From positions 1-12,013 of the forward strand of contig CAZNTU010000172.1 in NCBI GenBank assembly GCA_964575975.1: a stretch of DNA of 12,013 bases. Direction: 5' to 3'. Within the stretch, counting starts at the first letter, position 1. Every line of letters starts with the position of its first letter. This DNA is from G963674505 sp964575975. Lineage in GTDB: Bacteria; Desulfobacterota; Desulfobacteria; Desulfobacterales; SKZT01. Below, piece after piece: positions 1 to 7,067 of the stretch. Below the pieces are notes generated by a model. That model saw nothing but the letters and a program-made list of their open reading frames with translations, did no database searches and had not been told where the DNA came from. Made by a program: the position numbers and the translations under genes.

Positions 1-178
1 AATATTCGACCAATAGAACGTTTTGCTTCGCTTCGTCGATGCTAATCCCTTTTACCTTGGAAAACAGCGGGGGGATGGAAGGGATTTCCGAAGGCTTGTA
101 ATCGGCACTGAAGCAAGGAGCAATCCTTTCCGCGATGAACGCTCGCCATTCGACTCTGTCGTTCTCGTGTTTTTCCAT
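1..178 (-). CDS. Unrecognised protein, N-terminal 59 residues (runs off left edge)
   Basis: Reading leftward from an ATG at 178-176 the frame stays open to base 1, giving 59 codons without a stop. The composition looks like a genuine soluble protein: it starts MEKHENDRVEWRAFIAE, has a proline-rich stretch (PSEIPSIPPLF, about residues 33-43), then a charged helix (SIDEAKQ). An AAAAAGG sequence lies 8 nt upstream of the ATG and is an acceptable ribosome binding site. No membrane segment or signal peptide is visible in this part. I do not recognise the family. The gene points away from the rest of the window, and its upstream neighbour is the AT-rich gap. Confidence is limited because only the beginning is present. 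Confidence 0.6.
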   Translation of the reverse strand, partial: MEKHENDRVEWRAFIAERIAPCFSADYKPSEIPSIPPLFSKVKGISIDEAKQNVLLVEY

Positions 179-316
179 TTGGAATACCTTTTTCCGGTTA
201 TAATGTTGCAAAGAAAAGAACTTTGAAACGTTTCGATCCACAGTACATTGTGAATGCTTAAGCTAAAAGAGCATCTCCGCCAACTTCCGCGCGGGCGTAA
301 AACGGCCGGTCCGCAT

Positions 317-334
317 TGCTCGCAAGGGCGAGCA
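317..334. repeat. 7-bp perfect hairpin, terminator-like
   Basis: TGCTCGC, loop AAGG, GCGAGCA form a perfect 7-bp GC-rich stem with a tetraloop. On the plus strand GGAGGGCGCATTTTT follows, so a short T run lies about 17 nt after the stem, which is too far for a classical intrinsic terminator. It sits upstream of the leftward partial gene. It may be a terminator remnant or an element end. Confidence 0.35.
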
Positions 335-737
335 TGGAGGGCGCATTTTTCCGTGGCTGTTAGATAGCGAATTTATCGATGATATGAAAATGCGAAAATC
401 GGAAAATGATAGAACAAACTGCGACATTGATTGTTTCGGGTTTCAGGCTTTCCGTGGAAACACCGAAGCGAAGCTGAAAAAATCGCGGCAAAAATCGAAC
501 GATGGCGAGCGGTTTGCTTATCGGCAACCGCAGTACAGAATGGATAGTCGAAAGAAACAATACGGTTACTTGGAATCCAAAAGATCGAATTATTTTGGAC
601 GATCAACTGCAACTTATAAACGATCAAACTTCGACTGCAATTCAATAAAGAAACTTAACAACAAGAATTTTTTTTCAGGTGTAGATTCTTTTCGAGATTC
701 CCTCCTTTCTTCTATCGTCATTGTTGATATTGGATCG

Positions 738-767
738 TGAATACCACAACATATTGACGAATGTCAA
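738..767 (-). promoter_or_regulatory. Possible sigma-70 promoter, leftward
   Basis: On the minus strand a perfect TTGACA (767-762) is followed after 18 nt by TATTCA (743-738), four of six matches to TATAAT. It points toward the partial gene at 1-178 but lies about 560 nt away, so the link is uncertain. In AT-rich DNA such a match can arise by chance. Confidence 0.22.
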
Positions 768-892
768 CAACAAATCACAACAAGTTCGGTTTTTTCTTTT
801 CATGCCCAACAAATAAACCTCGCGATTTTTGCTGTGGATTCGATGTAAGCCGCGATGGTATCGGCGCGGCAAAAAGCCGATGAACCGTGTCG

Positions 893-934
893 GCGAACGA
901 ACCGCCCCCGGTAAACCGACGGCGGTTCGTTCGC
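893..934. terminator. 14-bp perfect inverted repeat downstream of ilvD
   Basis: The arms GCGAACGAACCGCC (893-906) and GGCGGTTCGTTCGC (921-934) are perfect complements with a 14-nt spacer. Inside the spacer CGG-TAAA-CCG can extend the structure into one long hairpin with a tetraloop. It begins 58 nt past the ilvD stop in transcript direction, where a terminator would be expected. No T run follows directly. A second small hairpin (CGGC-AAAAA-GCCG) lies just to the left at about 867-879. A terminator or RNA-stabilising structure is the simplest reading; a mobile-element end or recombination site is the alternative. Confidence 0.55.
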
Positions 935-991
935 TACGGTTTTTGGCTGTCCGCCCGGCGAGTTGCGAACGAAAGTGTCCCCAATCCCTTG

Positions 992-2638
992 CTATTCGGG
1001 CTTTTTCCCGTAGCAATCGATTCCCGTATAGGATTGCCGGTATTTCTTCAGGAAGCTGGTCAGTTTTCTTTCCGGCGGGTTTGCCTTTCCTATCCTTTGG
1101 TCGATCTGCTCCTGGGTCAGCTTCACGTTCAGCGACCGTTTCGGAATGTCGATTTCTACGATGTCGCCGTTCTGGATCGCGCCGATGGGGCCGCCGTTGT
1201 AGGCCTCCATTTCCACGTGGCCGATGCAGGGGCCCACCGTGGCGCCGGAGAAGCGTCCGTCGGTTATCAGCGCAACCCTTTTGTAGCCGGCGCCCTTGAT
1301 GGCGTCCGTGGGGGTGAGCATCTCCGGCATGCCGGGCGCGCCCGCCGGTCCCTGGAACGGAAGAACGACCACGTCGCCCTCTTCTATTTCCTTCCGTTCG
1401 ATGGCGTCCAGCAGGTCCTGCTCGCTGTAGAAGACCTTCGCGGGTCCGCTGTGTACTCTCATCGCCTCGTCCAGAGCCGTTTGCTTGATGACGGAGCTTT
1501 TGGCGATGTTGCCTTTGAGCACGGCGATGCCGCCTTCCTTGTGGAACGGGTTGTCAAGCTCCCGTATGATGTCGGGATTTGTAACCTTGCCGGATTCGGC
1601 GATATCGAGGATGGATTTCCCGTTGATGGTGTCGCCGTTTTTGAGCATGTGCCTTAGCCGGTTCAGCACGGCCGGAATCGCGCCGGCTTGGTGGATGTCG
1701 GCCATCTCGGCGGGTCCCGCCGGAATGATGGAGCACAGGTTGGGAGTTTCCCTGGAAATCCTGTCGAACGTTTCCACGTCGATCTCGATGCCCGCTTCCC
1801 TGGCCACGGCAGGAATGTGCAGGACCGTATTGGTGGAGCCCCCCATGGCCATGTCCACGCGGATTGCGTTCTCGAACGCTTCGGCCGTCATGATCTGCCT
1901 GGGCGTAACCCCTTTCAGCACCAACTCGACGATTTTCCTGCCGGTCTCGTAGGCCTGTCGCCGCTTTTCCTCCGATACGGCCAGAGTAGTCGCGCACGTC
2001 GCAAGGGACATTCCCAGGACCTCGGTCACCACCGCCATGGTATTGGCCGTATAAAGGCCCACGCACGAACCGGCCCCGCACGCGAGGCAAGGAAGCATCG
2101 CGTCGGCCGCCTCCGGGGTCGTTTTCCCGGCCTTCACCTGGCCCACGATTCCAAATCCCATGATCGGGTGGCTTTTCTTTCCCTCGACGATGTTTGCCTT
2201 CATCGGACCGCCGGTCAAGATGGCGGTCGGAAGATCGAGCCGCCCGGCGGCCATGAGCATGCCCGGCGTGATCTTGTCGCAGTTGGTGACCCCGACCCAG
2301 CCGTCCAGGGAATGCGACAGGACCATGATCTCGATGTTGTCCGCGATGTTTTCGCGGCTAGGAAGGCTCAGCCGCATTTCGGCGAACATGGCGATTCCGT
2401 CGCAAACGCCGGGAACCCCCCACTCGAAAGGAACGCCGCCAGCCTCCCGAATGCCTCTTTTGACCTCCTTGGTCAACTCGCCAAGATGGATATGCCCCGG
2501 AATCAGGTCGTTGTAGCTATTGGCGACGCCGATGAACGGCTTTTCCGACGCGAGATCCTCCCTGGAAACCCCCGCCGACATCAGCAGCGCCCGGTGCGGA
2601 AGCGTTTCCGTTCTCTTTTTCAAAATGTCTGAACGCAT
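992..2638 (-). CDS. ilvD: Dihydroxy-acid dehydratase (IlvD/Edd family)
   Basis: Cytoplasmic Fe-S enzyme that dehydrates 2,3-dihydroxy-isovalerate and 2,3-dihydroxy-3-methylvalerate to the 2-oxo acids, the third common step of valine and isoleucine synthesis. The 548-residue product has the family signatures: GVCDGIAM (77-84), NCDKITPG with Cys120 (119-126), CGAGSC ending at Cys192, MAMGGSTNT (263-271) and ALITDGRFSGATVG (456-469). The segment ANSYNDLIPGH replaces the cysteine-bearing loop of [2Fe-2S] enzymes, so I infer the [4Fe-4S] type as in E. coli. I chose the ATG at 2638 over one 12 codons upstream because GGAGG sits 7 nt before it. The length suits the short bacterial form (E. coli IlvD is longer, about 616). 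No other ilv genes lie nearby. A sugar-acid dehydratase paralogue is possible, but the motifs favour IlvD. Confidence 0.93.
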   Translation of the reverse strand: MRSDILKKRTETLPHRALLMSAGVSREDLASEKPFIGVANSYNDLIPGHIHLGELTKEVKRGIREAGGVPFEWGVPGVCDGIAMFAEMRLSLPSRENIADNIEIMVLSHSLDGWVGVTNCDKITPGMLMAAGRLDLPTAILTGGPMKANIVEGKKSHPIMGFGIVGQVKAGKTTPEAADAMLPCLACGAGSCVGLYTANTMAVVTEVLGMSLATCATTLAVSEEKRRQAYETGRKIVELVLKGVTPRQIMTAEAFENAIRVDMAMGGSTNTVLHIPAVAREAGIEIDVETFDRISRETPNLCSIIPAGPAEMADIHQAGAIPAVLNRLRHMLKNGDTINGKSILDIAESGKVTNPDIIRELDNPFHKEGGIAVLKGNIAKSSVIKQTALDEAMRVHSGPAKVFYSEQDLLDAIERKEIEEGDVVVLPFQGPAGAPGMPEMLTPTDAIKGAGYKRVALITDGRFSGATVGPCIGHVEMEAYNGGPIGAIQNGDIVEIDIPKRSLNVKLTQEQIDQRIGKANPPERKLTSFLKKYRQSYTGIDCYGKKPE

Positions 2639-2787
2639 GAAAATTCCTCCAGTTTCAATGGTATGGCAAGGCAAAAAATTCGCCCGTCGAATCGTATTGC
2701 GCCCGAAAGCCGCAATAAACGCGCCGATCTCGAAACGGCCGAGATGAAAGTCACCCCTCCCCGAGAGATCGTCGGTAAAACGATTGC
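2639..2787 (-). promoter_or_regulatory. Structured ilvD leader, attenuator-like
   Basis: Between the promoter and the start codon the transcript has three hairpins in order: ATCTCG/CGAGAT (2745-2727), TATTGCG/CGCAATA with a 9-nt loop (minus strand, 2717-2695), and ATTCG/CGAAT followed by six U (2692-2673). A fourth segment, CGATCTC at 2771-2765, is complementary to GAGATCG (2731-2725), so the 3' arm of the first hairpin has two competing partners. Mutually exclusive pairings ahead of a U-tailed stem resemble a transcription attenuator. I see no T-box sequence and no clear leader peptide with Ile/Val/Leu codons. The terminator stem is weak (5 bp). Confidence 0.4.
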
Positions 2788-2816
2788 ATCCTATTGAACT
2801 TTTGATCGGGTGTCAA
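2788..2816 (-). promoter_or_regulatory. Sigma-70 promoter for ilvD
   Basis: On the minus strand a consensus TTGACA (2816-2811) is separated by exactly 17 nt from TAGGAT (2793-2788), which matches TATAAT at four of six positions. It is correctly placed and oriented for ilvD and would give a leader of about 140 nt. It abuts the transposase relic on its right. Confidence 0.6.
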
Positions 2817-2829
2817 AGTGTTTGTTCGA

Positions 2830-3190
2830 CCGCGGATTTTATCGTCACTTCCCCGGAACGGCTCGCCAAGCCGATGGTCAAGGAATCCTGCTACAATAAA
2901 ATGGGAAGACATTGGAGTTTTCGCGGAGACGAAACCGACGAAGAACCGTCCCGCTGCGCACTGCAAGCCTTACGAAAGCGAAGTGGAGATAGTACAGGGC
3001 CGTAGCCGTCCATTCGAACGCCGGCGACAAGCCAAGGAAGAAAAGAATAGACCGCGAACTCGAAGCCGATCGCAGGGAAGCCGAATCGATGCTCGGAAGG
3101 CTTTCAAAGGTAGGATTCTATTGTTTCAAGGACGCAGAAAAAGCGCTAAATCGGGCCGGTTCGCTCTTGTCCTCGGTTTGTAAAAACAAT
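2830..3190 (+). pseudogene. IS1634-like transposase relic with two frameshifts
   Basis: Three consecutive pieces in different frames join into one protein resembling the middle of IS1634-family DDE transposases. About 2835-2895 reads ADFIVTSPERLAKPMVKES; about 2900-2988 reads KWEDIGVFAETKPTKNRP and then YESEVEIV; 2993-3217 reads YRAVAVHSNAGDK, RIDRELEADRREAE and FYCFKDAEKALNRA. The YRAVVVHS, K-R-I-x-x-E-L-E and F-x-C-x-x-D-A patterns are what I recall from that family. The frame changes near 2895 and 2990, plus a TAG at 2990, show it is dead. N- and C-terminal portions and terminal repeats are missing or unrecognisable. Family assignment is from memory of motifs. Confidence 0.55.
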
Positions 3191-3328
3191 CTTTACAAAA
3201 ACAAAGACCTGATGTAAAAATCCCAAAAAGTCCGGTTGAAAAATCTAAAAAGGAAAAAGATTCGGGGGAACTTTTTAGAGTTCGACATTACGATGAATTG
3301 CATTGCGCAGCTTATGAAAAATCCGTGA

Positions 3329-3460
3329 TTCTCGTGGCAGAAGGCCAAATTCGTATCGGACCGGCTCGACGAGGAGGCGCGCAAGGAGTGGCTGGAGCGC
3401 ACCTGGCCCGAATTTATGAAATATCCACCGGTGAAAAAGAGGGATTTCCGTCATGTTTAA
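3329..3460 (+). pseudogene. C-terminal fragment of a lost gene, overlapping the regulator start
   Basis: The frame from 3329 to the TAA at 3458-3460 encodes 43 residues that look like a genuine protein end (FSWQKAKFVSDRLDEEARKE, then EWLERTWPEFMKYPPVKKRD). Its stop lies 8 nt inside the sigma-54 activator gene, an overlap typical of operon neighbours. Immediately upstream is an in-frame TGA (3326-3328), preceded by MNCIAQLMKNP from an ATG at 3293. I infer that a gene once preceded the regulator and lost all but its 3' end, probably through the adjacent insertion sequence. I do not recognise the family. Confidence 0.4.
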
Positions 3461-5708
3461 GAACGCATCTCCCGTTATGCAGCGCATTTACCAAGAAGCC
3501 GCGCGTATCGCCGAATCGTTTCTTACTGTCCTGATTACCGGTCCGACGGGTGCGGGCAAGGAAGTGATCGCCAATTTCATTCACCAATCGAGACCCGTTC
3601 CGAATACTCCTTTCATTGCCGTCAACTGTGGTGCAATTCCCGAAAACCTTATGGAATCGCAACTCTTCGGCCATGAAAAGGGAGCTTTTACCGGGGCGGC
3701 GGGAAGGTATAACGGCTATTTCGGTCTTGCCGAAAACGGTACTTTGTTTTTGGATGAAATTGGAGAGCTTCCTTTGTATCAACAGGCCAAACTGCTTAGA
3801 GTCCTGGAAACCCGCAGCTATTGGCCGGTCGGCGCCGCAACCGAAAGGCCGTTTCTTGGACGCATCATTGCGGCAACCAATGTCAACCTGGAAGAAATGG
3901 TCCGTCAGAAAGCTTTTAGGGAAGACCTCTTCTACCGCTTGAGCGTGTTCTGCATCGAAGTACCCGGTCTGGATCGTCGTCGCGAAGATATTGCGGAACT
4001 CGCATCGCATTTTGCGCGCTCGCGGCCCTGTCCGCTGGAGCTGACGCCGGAAGCCCTTCAAGTGCTGAGTCGTACGGAGTGGCCGGGCAATGTTCGTCAG
4101 TTGCGCCATACGATCGAACGTGTCGCTATTCTCAGCCATGAAACCCGTATAACCGCTGAAATTATTCAGGAGTTTCTTCCGGATGCCAAACCCGACACCC
4201 CAACGCTTCTCGATTCCATTGCCGATGCACTGCTCTATCTCGATATCGACAACAAGCTTTCCGCCATCGAATACGCCATGCTGACCAGGGCGATCAAGGC
4301 GAGTGACGGCAATAAAAGCGAAGCGGCTCGGATGTTGGGAGTACATCGTAAACGGATCGAACGGGGATTGAACGCCCTCGAATCGGACATTCGGGAAATC
4401 CAGGAATTGTGTAATGCGGCCGACCGCGATCTTGCCCGCTCCGCGTTTCAAAGCGCGCTGAATCGCTATGAAAAAGCAGGGAAACTGCTGGAGCGGCATC
4501 CATATGGTCGAAAGATGGAAGAGTTGCAGTTGGAAATTCTGGTGAAACAGGGCATTTGTCAGCGCTCCGTATCGGGATGGAACGACAGTGGCCTTGGCAT
4601 CGTCTATGAAAAAGCGAAAGCTCTCGGCAAGCGTCTGAATCGCATGGACAGGCTGACTGCGGTGATGTTCGGTTCATGGGCGATGGATCTCATGAAACTG
4701 GATTTGGAAAAGGCACGGCAAACCGCCGGGGAATACCTGGAGGAAGGCCGACGCTTCGGAGACCGGTTTCTTTTACCCCAGGCCTATATTGCCATAGCGA
4801 ACACTCTCTTCTGGATGGGTGAACATGACAAGGCCGATGCGGCTCTCGGCAAATTTATCGATCATTATCGGTACGATGAAATCCTGATGATCGAGGCAGG
4901 ACACGATCCTTTCATTTTCTACCTGCTGCTCTTCTCGCTGATATCGTTCCAGAAGGGACACCTGCGGCAAGCCCGAGAAAGCCTCGACCGACTGATATGC
5001 TATTCGGAAAGGATTTCCCACCCTTTTTGTCGCGCAGTGTCGCTTCACGCCGGGTCCTGGGTGGAGTACCTTTTCGGAGATCTGGACTCGGCTAACGGCT
5101 ATGCGGAAAAACTCGTGCGCCTCTGCGAATGCGATAGTTTTCCTTTTTACGAGGGCCTTGGCATGATTTTCAATGGCGTTTGGCTGGCCGCCCACGGCCG
5201 CCTCGAACAGGGTGCGGCCCTGATTCGGAAAGGCTTTCACGAAAAGATGGGCAAAGACGGCGGCCGGTTGTTCAACTCCATGTACGGCATCTGCATCGCC
5301 GACGCCTACTGCCGAAACGCTCGATGGGAAGAAGCGATGGACCATCTGGAACCCACCATCGAGTTGTCGCGGCGCAAAGGGGAGCTGTGCTACCTTGGCG
5401 ATCAGCTGCGTTTTCGGGGTCGCATCCATCTTGCCCTGAAGAATTTCGAGGCGGCGGAAAAAGACTTCCGAACCGGTATGCTTGTTGCCGAGCATCAAGG
5501 GGCCAAGACCGCGGAATTGCGTTCCCGAAGGCGTCTATACCGCTTGTTGCTCGATACGGGACGGGAAAAGGAGGCTGTTGCGCTTGTTCGTTCCCCGGCG
5601 GACGAACCGGGGGAAGAACCCGAATGGTCGTTGCTTTGCGGAGAAGACGACTTGGAATGGGAAGATCGGACTATCGACAAATCACGACGAAAAAGGAGAA
5701 AATCATGA
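3453..5708 (+). CDS. Sigma-54-dependent activator with C-terminal TPR-like sensor tail
   Basis: Predicted cytoplasmic AAA+ activator that remodels sigma-54 RNA polymerase by ATP hydrolysis. Residues 1-245 are the central domain: Walker A GPTGAGKE (30-37), the sigma-54 loop GAFTGA (77-82), Walker B TLFLDEIGEL (97-106), arginine-finger region FREDLFYRL (155-163) and WPGNVRQLR (210-218). A Fis-type helix-turn-helix follows (about 285-310, NKSEAARMLGVHRKRIERGL). The start is fixed by an in-frame stop at 3432 and a GAGGGA site 8 nt before the ATG, so there is no N-terminal receiver, PAS or GAF domain. Instead residues about 325-715 form helical TPR-like repeats resembling the tails of adenylate-cyclase/ATPase/TPR proteins (AGHDPF, ISHPF, FPFYEGLG). 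Its stop overlaps the next ATG, so it probably controls the downstream genes. Confidence 0.9.
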   Translation: MFKNASPVMQRIYQEAARIAESFLTVLITGPTGAGKEVIANFIHQSRPVPNTPFIAVNCGAIPENLMESQLFGHEKGAFTGAAGRYNGYFGLAENGTLFLDEIGELPLYQQAKLLRVLETRSYWPVGAATERPFLGRIIAATNVNLEEMVRQKAFREDLFYRLSVFCIEVPGLDRRREDIAELASHFARSRPCPLELTPEALQVLSRTEWPGNVRQLRHTIERVAILSHETRITAEIIQEFLPDAKPDTPTLLDSIADALLYLDIDNKLSAIEYAMLTRAIKASDGNKSEAARMLGVHRKRIERGLNALESDIREIQELCNAADRDLARSAFQSALNRYEKAGKLLERHPYGRKMEELQLEILVKQGICQRSVSGWNDSGLGIVYEKAKALGKRLNRMDRLTAVMFGSWAMDLMKLDLEKARQTAGEYLEEGRRFGDRFLLPQAYIAIANTLFWMGEHDKADAALGKFIDHYRYDEILMIEAGHDPFIFYLLLFSLISFQKGHLRQARESLDRLICYSERISHPFCRAVSLHAGSWVEYLFGDLDSANGYAEKLVRLCECDSFPFYEGLGMIFNGVWLAAHGRLEQGAALIRKGFHEKMGKDGGRLFNSMYGICIADAYCRNARWEEAMDHLEPTIELSRRKGELCYLGDQLRFRGRIHLALKNFEAAEKDFRTGMLVAEHQGAKTAELRSRRRLYRLLLDTGREKEAVALVRSPADEPGEEPEWSLLCGEDDLEWEDRTIDKSRRKRRKS

Positions 5709-6967
5709 CAGAAACTGATCGACGATTTTTGAACCGCGATGACCTGTACGCCATCGCCAGGGGGGCCTGCCTGCTTGCCAGCGGCGGTGGCGGCACTTAT
5801 GAATCGGGCATCTCTTTGGCCGACAATTTCAAAGAAGGCGAGTATTATTCCAACCCGTTCGTAGAAGTAGTTTCGCCCGACGAGGCATGTACGACGGGTG
5901 GGTGGGGGATTGTCACCGCTTACCTGGGGGCGCCGGAGGCCATCAAGAGCGCGGCATACCCGAAAGCCGCCGTTGCCGCGGTTGCCTCGATCCAGGCCCG
6001 CCTGAATCATATGGGCTATAAGCTTGAATATATCGTTCCGGCCGAACTCGGTTCGCTCAGTTCCATTGTCCCGTGTCTGGTCGCCGCAAAACTCGGCCTC
6101 AAGGTGGTCGACGCGGACGGCGCCGCCAGAGCCGTTCCGGAGTTGCCGATGCTGACTTATGCCGCCCAAGGCATATCGGTAAATCCGACGATCCTCGCCA
6201 ACGACGATGGGATCGAGATCGTCTTGAAGGTCGATGAAAAGGGTATTCCAGGAGGACCGGAAGCTCATGAAAGCGCTGCAGCCATCATAGAAAACATTGC
6301 ACGCCCGGTGGTTGGAATCAAGGAATTTCGGCAAATCGCGGGGATCGCCATCTGGATGATGGACCCCGAGGGAATGGCAAAGGCTCTGCCCATCAAGGGG
6401 ACCCTTTCCATGGCGAAAGAAGTCGGCGAAAAAATCCCGGATGCCGATGCGGACAGCATCATCGATTTTCTCAAATCCAGGTGCGGCCTCAAGGCATACC
6501 GGCTCTTCAGAGGTTCTTTTTCCGAAAAAGGCGAAGGCGTCGCCAGCATGACCGGCGGCGGATTCGATCATGGCTACGTGACGTTGACCAACAAGAATTC
6601 TTCCGAGCGTTTCGTGGGTATTTTCCAGAACGAAACGTTGATCGCCTGGAATTCGGAGAGCGATAAGCCCTTGGCCATGGCTCCGGATTCCATCGCCTAC
6701 TTTGTCCACGACAAACAGAAAGTCTACTCGAACGGCGATATCGTAACGGCGGAGGGAAAGCTGGCCGAACGGCTGAAAGATCGTGAAGCGACGGTCATCG
6801 GGATTGCCGCTCACCCGGCGCTTCGAGAATCCGAGTCCGGGCTGCTCCGGTCGGCTGTCTATCGCAAGCGAGCGAGCGAGGGCGAAATCATGCGCAGTTT
6901 CCAAAAGACGCTGCTCAATCTGGGTTACGGGGGAAAATATGTGAAGATAGAAGACCTTTGGGGGTAG
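5705..6967 (+). CDS. DUF917 / S-methyl thiohydantoin desulfurase-family protein
   Basis: 420 residues, full length for the family. Landmarks are the glycine-rich turn ASGGGGTYESG (25-35), IVPAELGSLSSIVP (110-123), the acidic KVVDADGAARAVPELPM (133-149), NPTILANDDG (160-169), and the C-terminal NGDIVTAEG (343-351). No signal peptide or membrane span is visible, so it is probably cytoplasmic. Family members occur beside hydantoinases and hydantoin racemases, and one branch removes sulfur from S-methyl thiohydantoins. The substrate here is unknown. The ATG overlaps the regulator stop as ATGA, suggesting translational coupling, and AAAGGAGAAAATC precedes it; the same 13 nt precede the gene at 10840. 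A racemase-family gene follows after 100 nt. Confidence 0.85.
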   Translation: MTETDRRFLNRDDLYAIARGACLLASGGGGTYESGISLADNFKEGEYYSNPFVEVVSPDEACTTGGWGIVTAYLGAPEAIKSAAYPKAAVAAVASIQARLNHMGYKLEYIVPAELGSLSSIVPCLVAAKLGLKVVDADGAARAVPELPMLTYAAQGISVNPTILANDDGIEIVLKVDEKGIPGGPEAHESAAAIIENIARPVVGIKEFRQIAGIAIWMMDPEGMAKALPIKGTLSMAKEVGEKIPDADADSIIDFLKSRCGLKAYRLFRGSFSEKGEGVASMTGGGFDHGYVTLTNKNSSERFVGIFQNETLIAWNSESDKPLAMAPDSIAYFVHDKQKVYSNGDIVTAEGKLAERLKDREATVIGIAAHPALRESESGLLRSAVYRKRASEGEIMRSFQKTLLNLGYGGKYVKIEDLWG

Positions 6968-7023
6968 CGTCTTCGATCTCTGGGCAAGTCTTTCATTTTT
7001 CAATCTTTTTCACTCGACCCGCT

Positions 7024-7045
7024 ATTCTCTCCGGATTCTCTCCGG
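7024..7045 (+). repeat. Tandem 11-bp direct repeat in intergenic leader
   Basis: ATTCTCTCCGG occurs twice back to back between the DUF917 gene and the racemase gene, ending 22 nt before the racemase start. The pyrimidine-rich copies lie just upstream of the AGAGGAGGA ribosome binding site (7051-7059) and could pair with it through CTCTCC. It may be replication slippage or a small regulatory element. Confidence 0.5.
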
Positions 7046-7067
7046 ATCGAAGAGGAGGACTATAATA

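Larger units (their letters stand above)
179..892. other. AT-rich gap with no intact gene
   Basis: No convincing intact gene is present on either strand. Two stretches look weakly protein-like in short, mutually shifted plus-strand frames: about 468-545 (including EAEKIAAKIERWRAV) and about 505-650 (including STEWIVERNNTVTWNP). Stops interrupt them and no family is recognisable, so the region may hold a decayed gene. It is visibly richer in A+T than the ilvD block. It also contains a 7-bp hairpin (317-334), a possible leftward promoter (738-767) and A/T runs near 660-680. Confidence 0.5.

Noticed and set aside
199..204. TATAAT as a rightward -10 box
   Set aside because: No -35 at acceptable spacing (TTGGAA is only 14 nt away) and no gene follows on the plus strand.
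887..1657. 256-codon plus-strand open frame across the ilvD 3' end
   Set aside because: It lies antisense to the clearly conserved ilvD coding sequence, and its translation has no recognisable domain; it is a shadow of GC-rich codons.
1688..2632. 314-codon plus-strand open frame inside ilvD
   Set aside because: Antisense shadow; low-complexity His/Arg/Gly-rich translation and no ribosome binding site.
3326..3360. Selenocysteine codon with SECIS element
   Set aside because: Only a 4-bp TGGC/GCCA stem lies after the TGA, and no known selenoprotein motif surrounds it; a nonsense codon in a relic is simpler.
3414..4499. 361-codon minus-strand open frame opposite the AAA+ domain
   Set aside because: The plus strand encodes all the sigma-54 activator motifs; this is a complementary-frame artefact.
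5180..5704. Upstream in-frame extension of the DUF917 protein by 175 codons
   Set aside because: It overlaps the regulator's conserved tail in another frame and is Arg/Pro-rich; the ATG at 5705 has AAAGGAG and matches the family's N-terminus.
5495..7003. 502-codon minus-strand open frame opposite the DUF917 gene
   Set aside because: The plus strand carries a full-length conserved family with a good start; the antisense product has no recognisable features.
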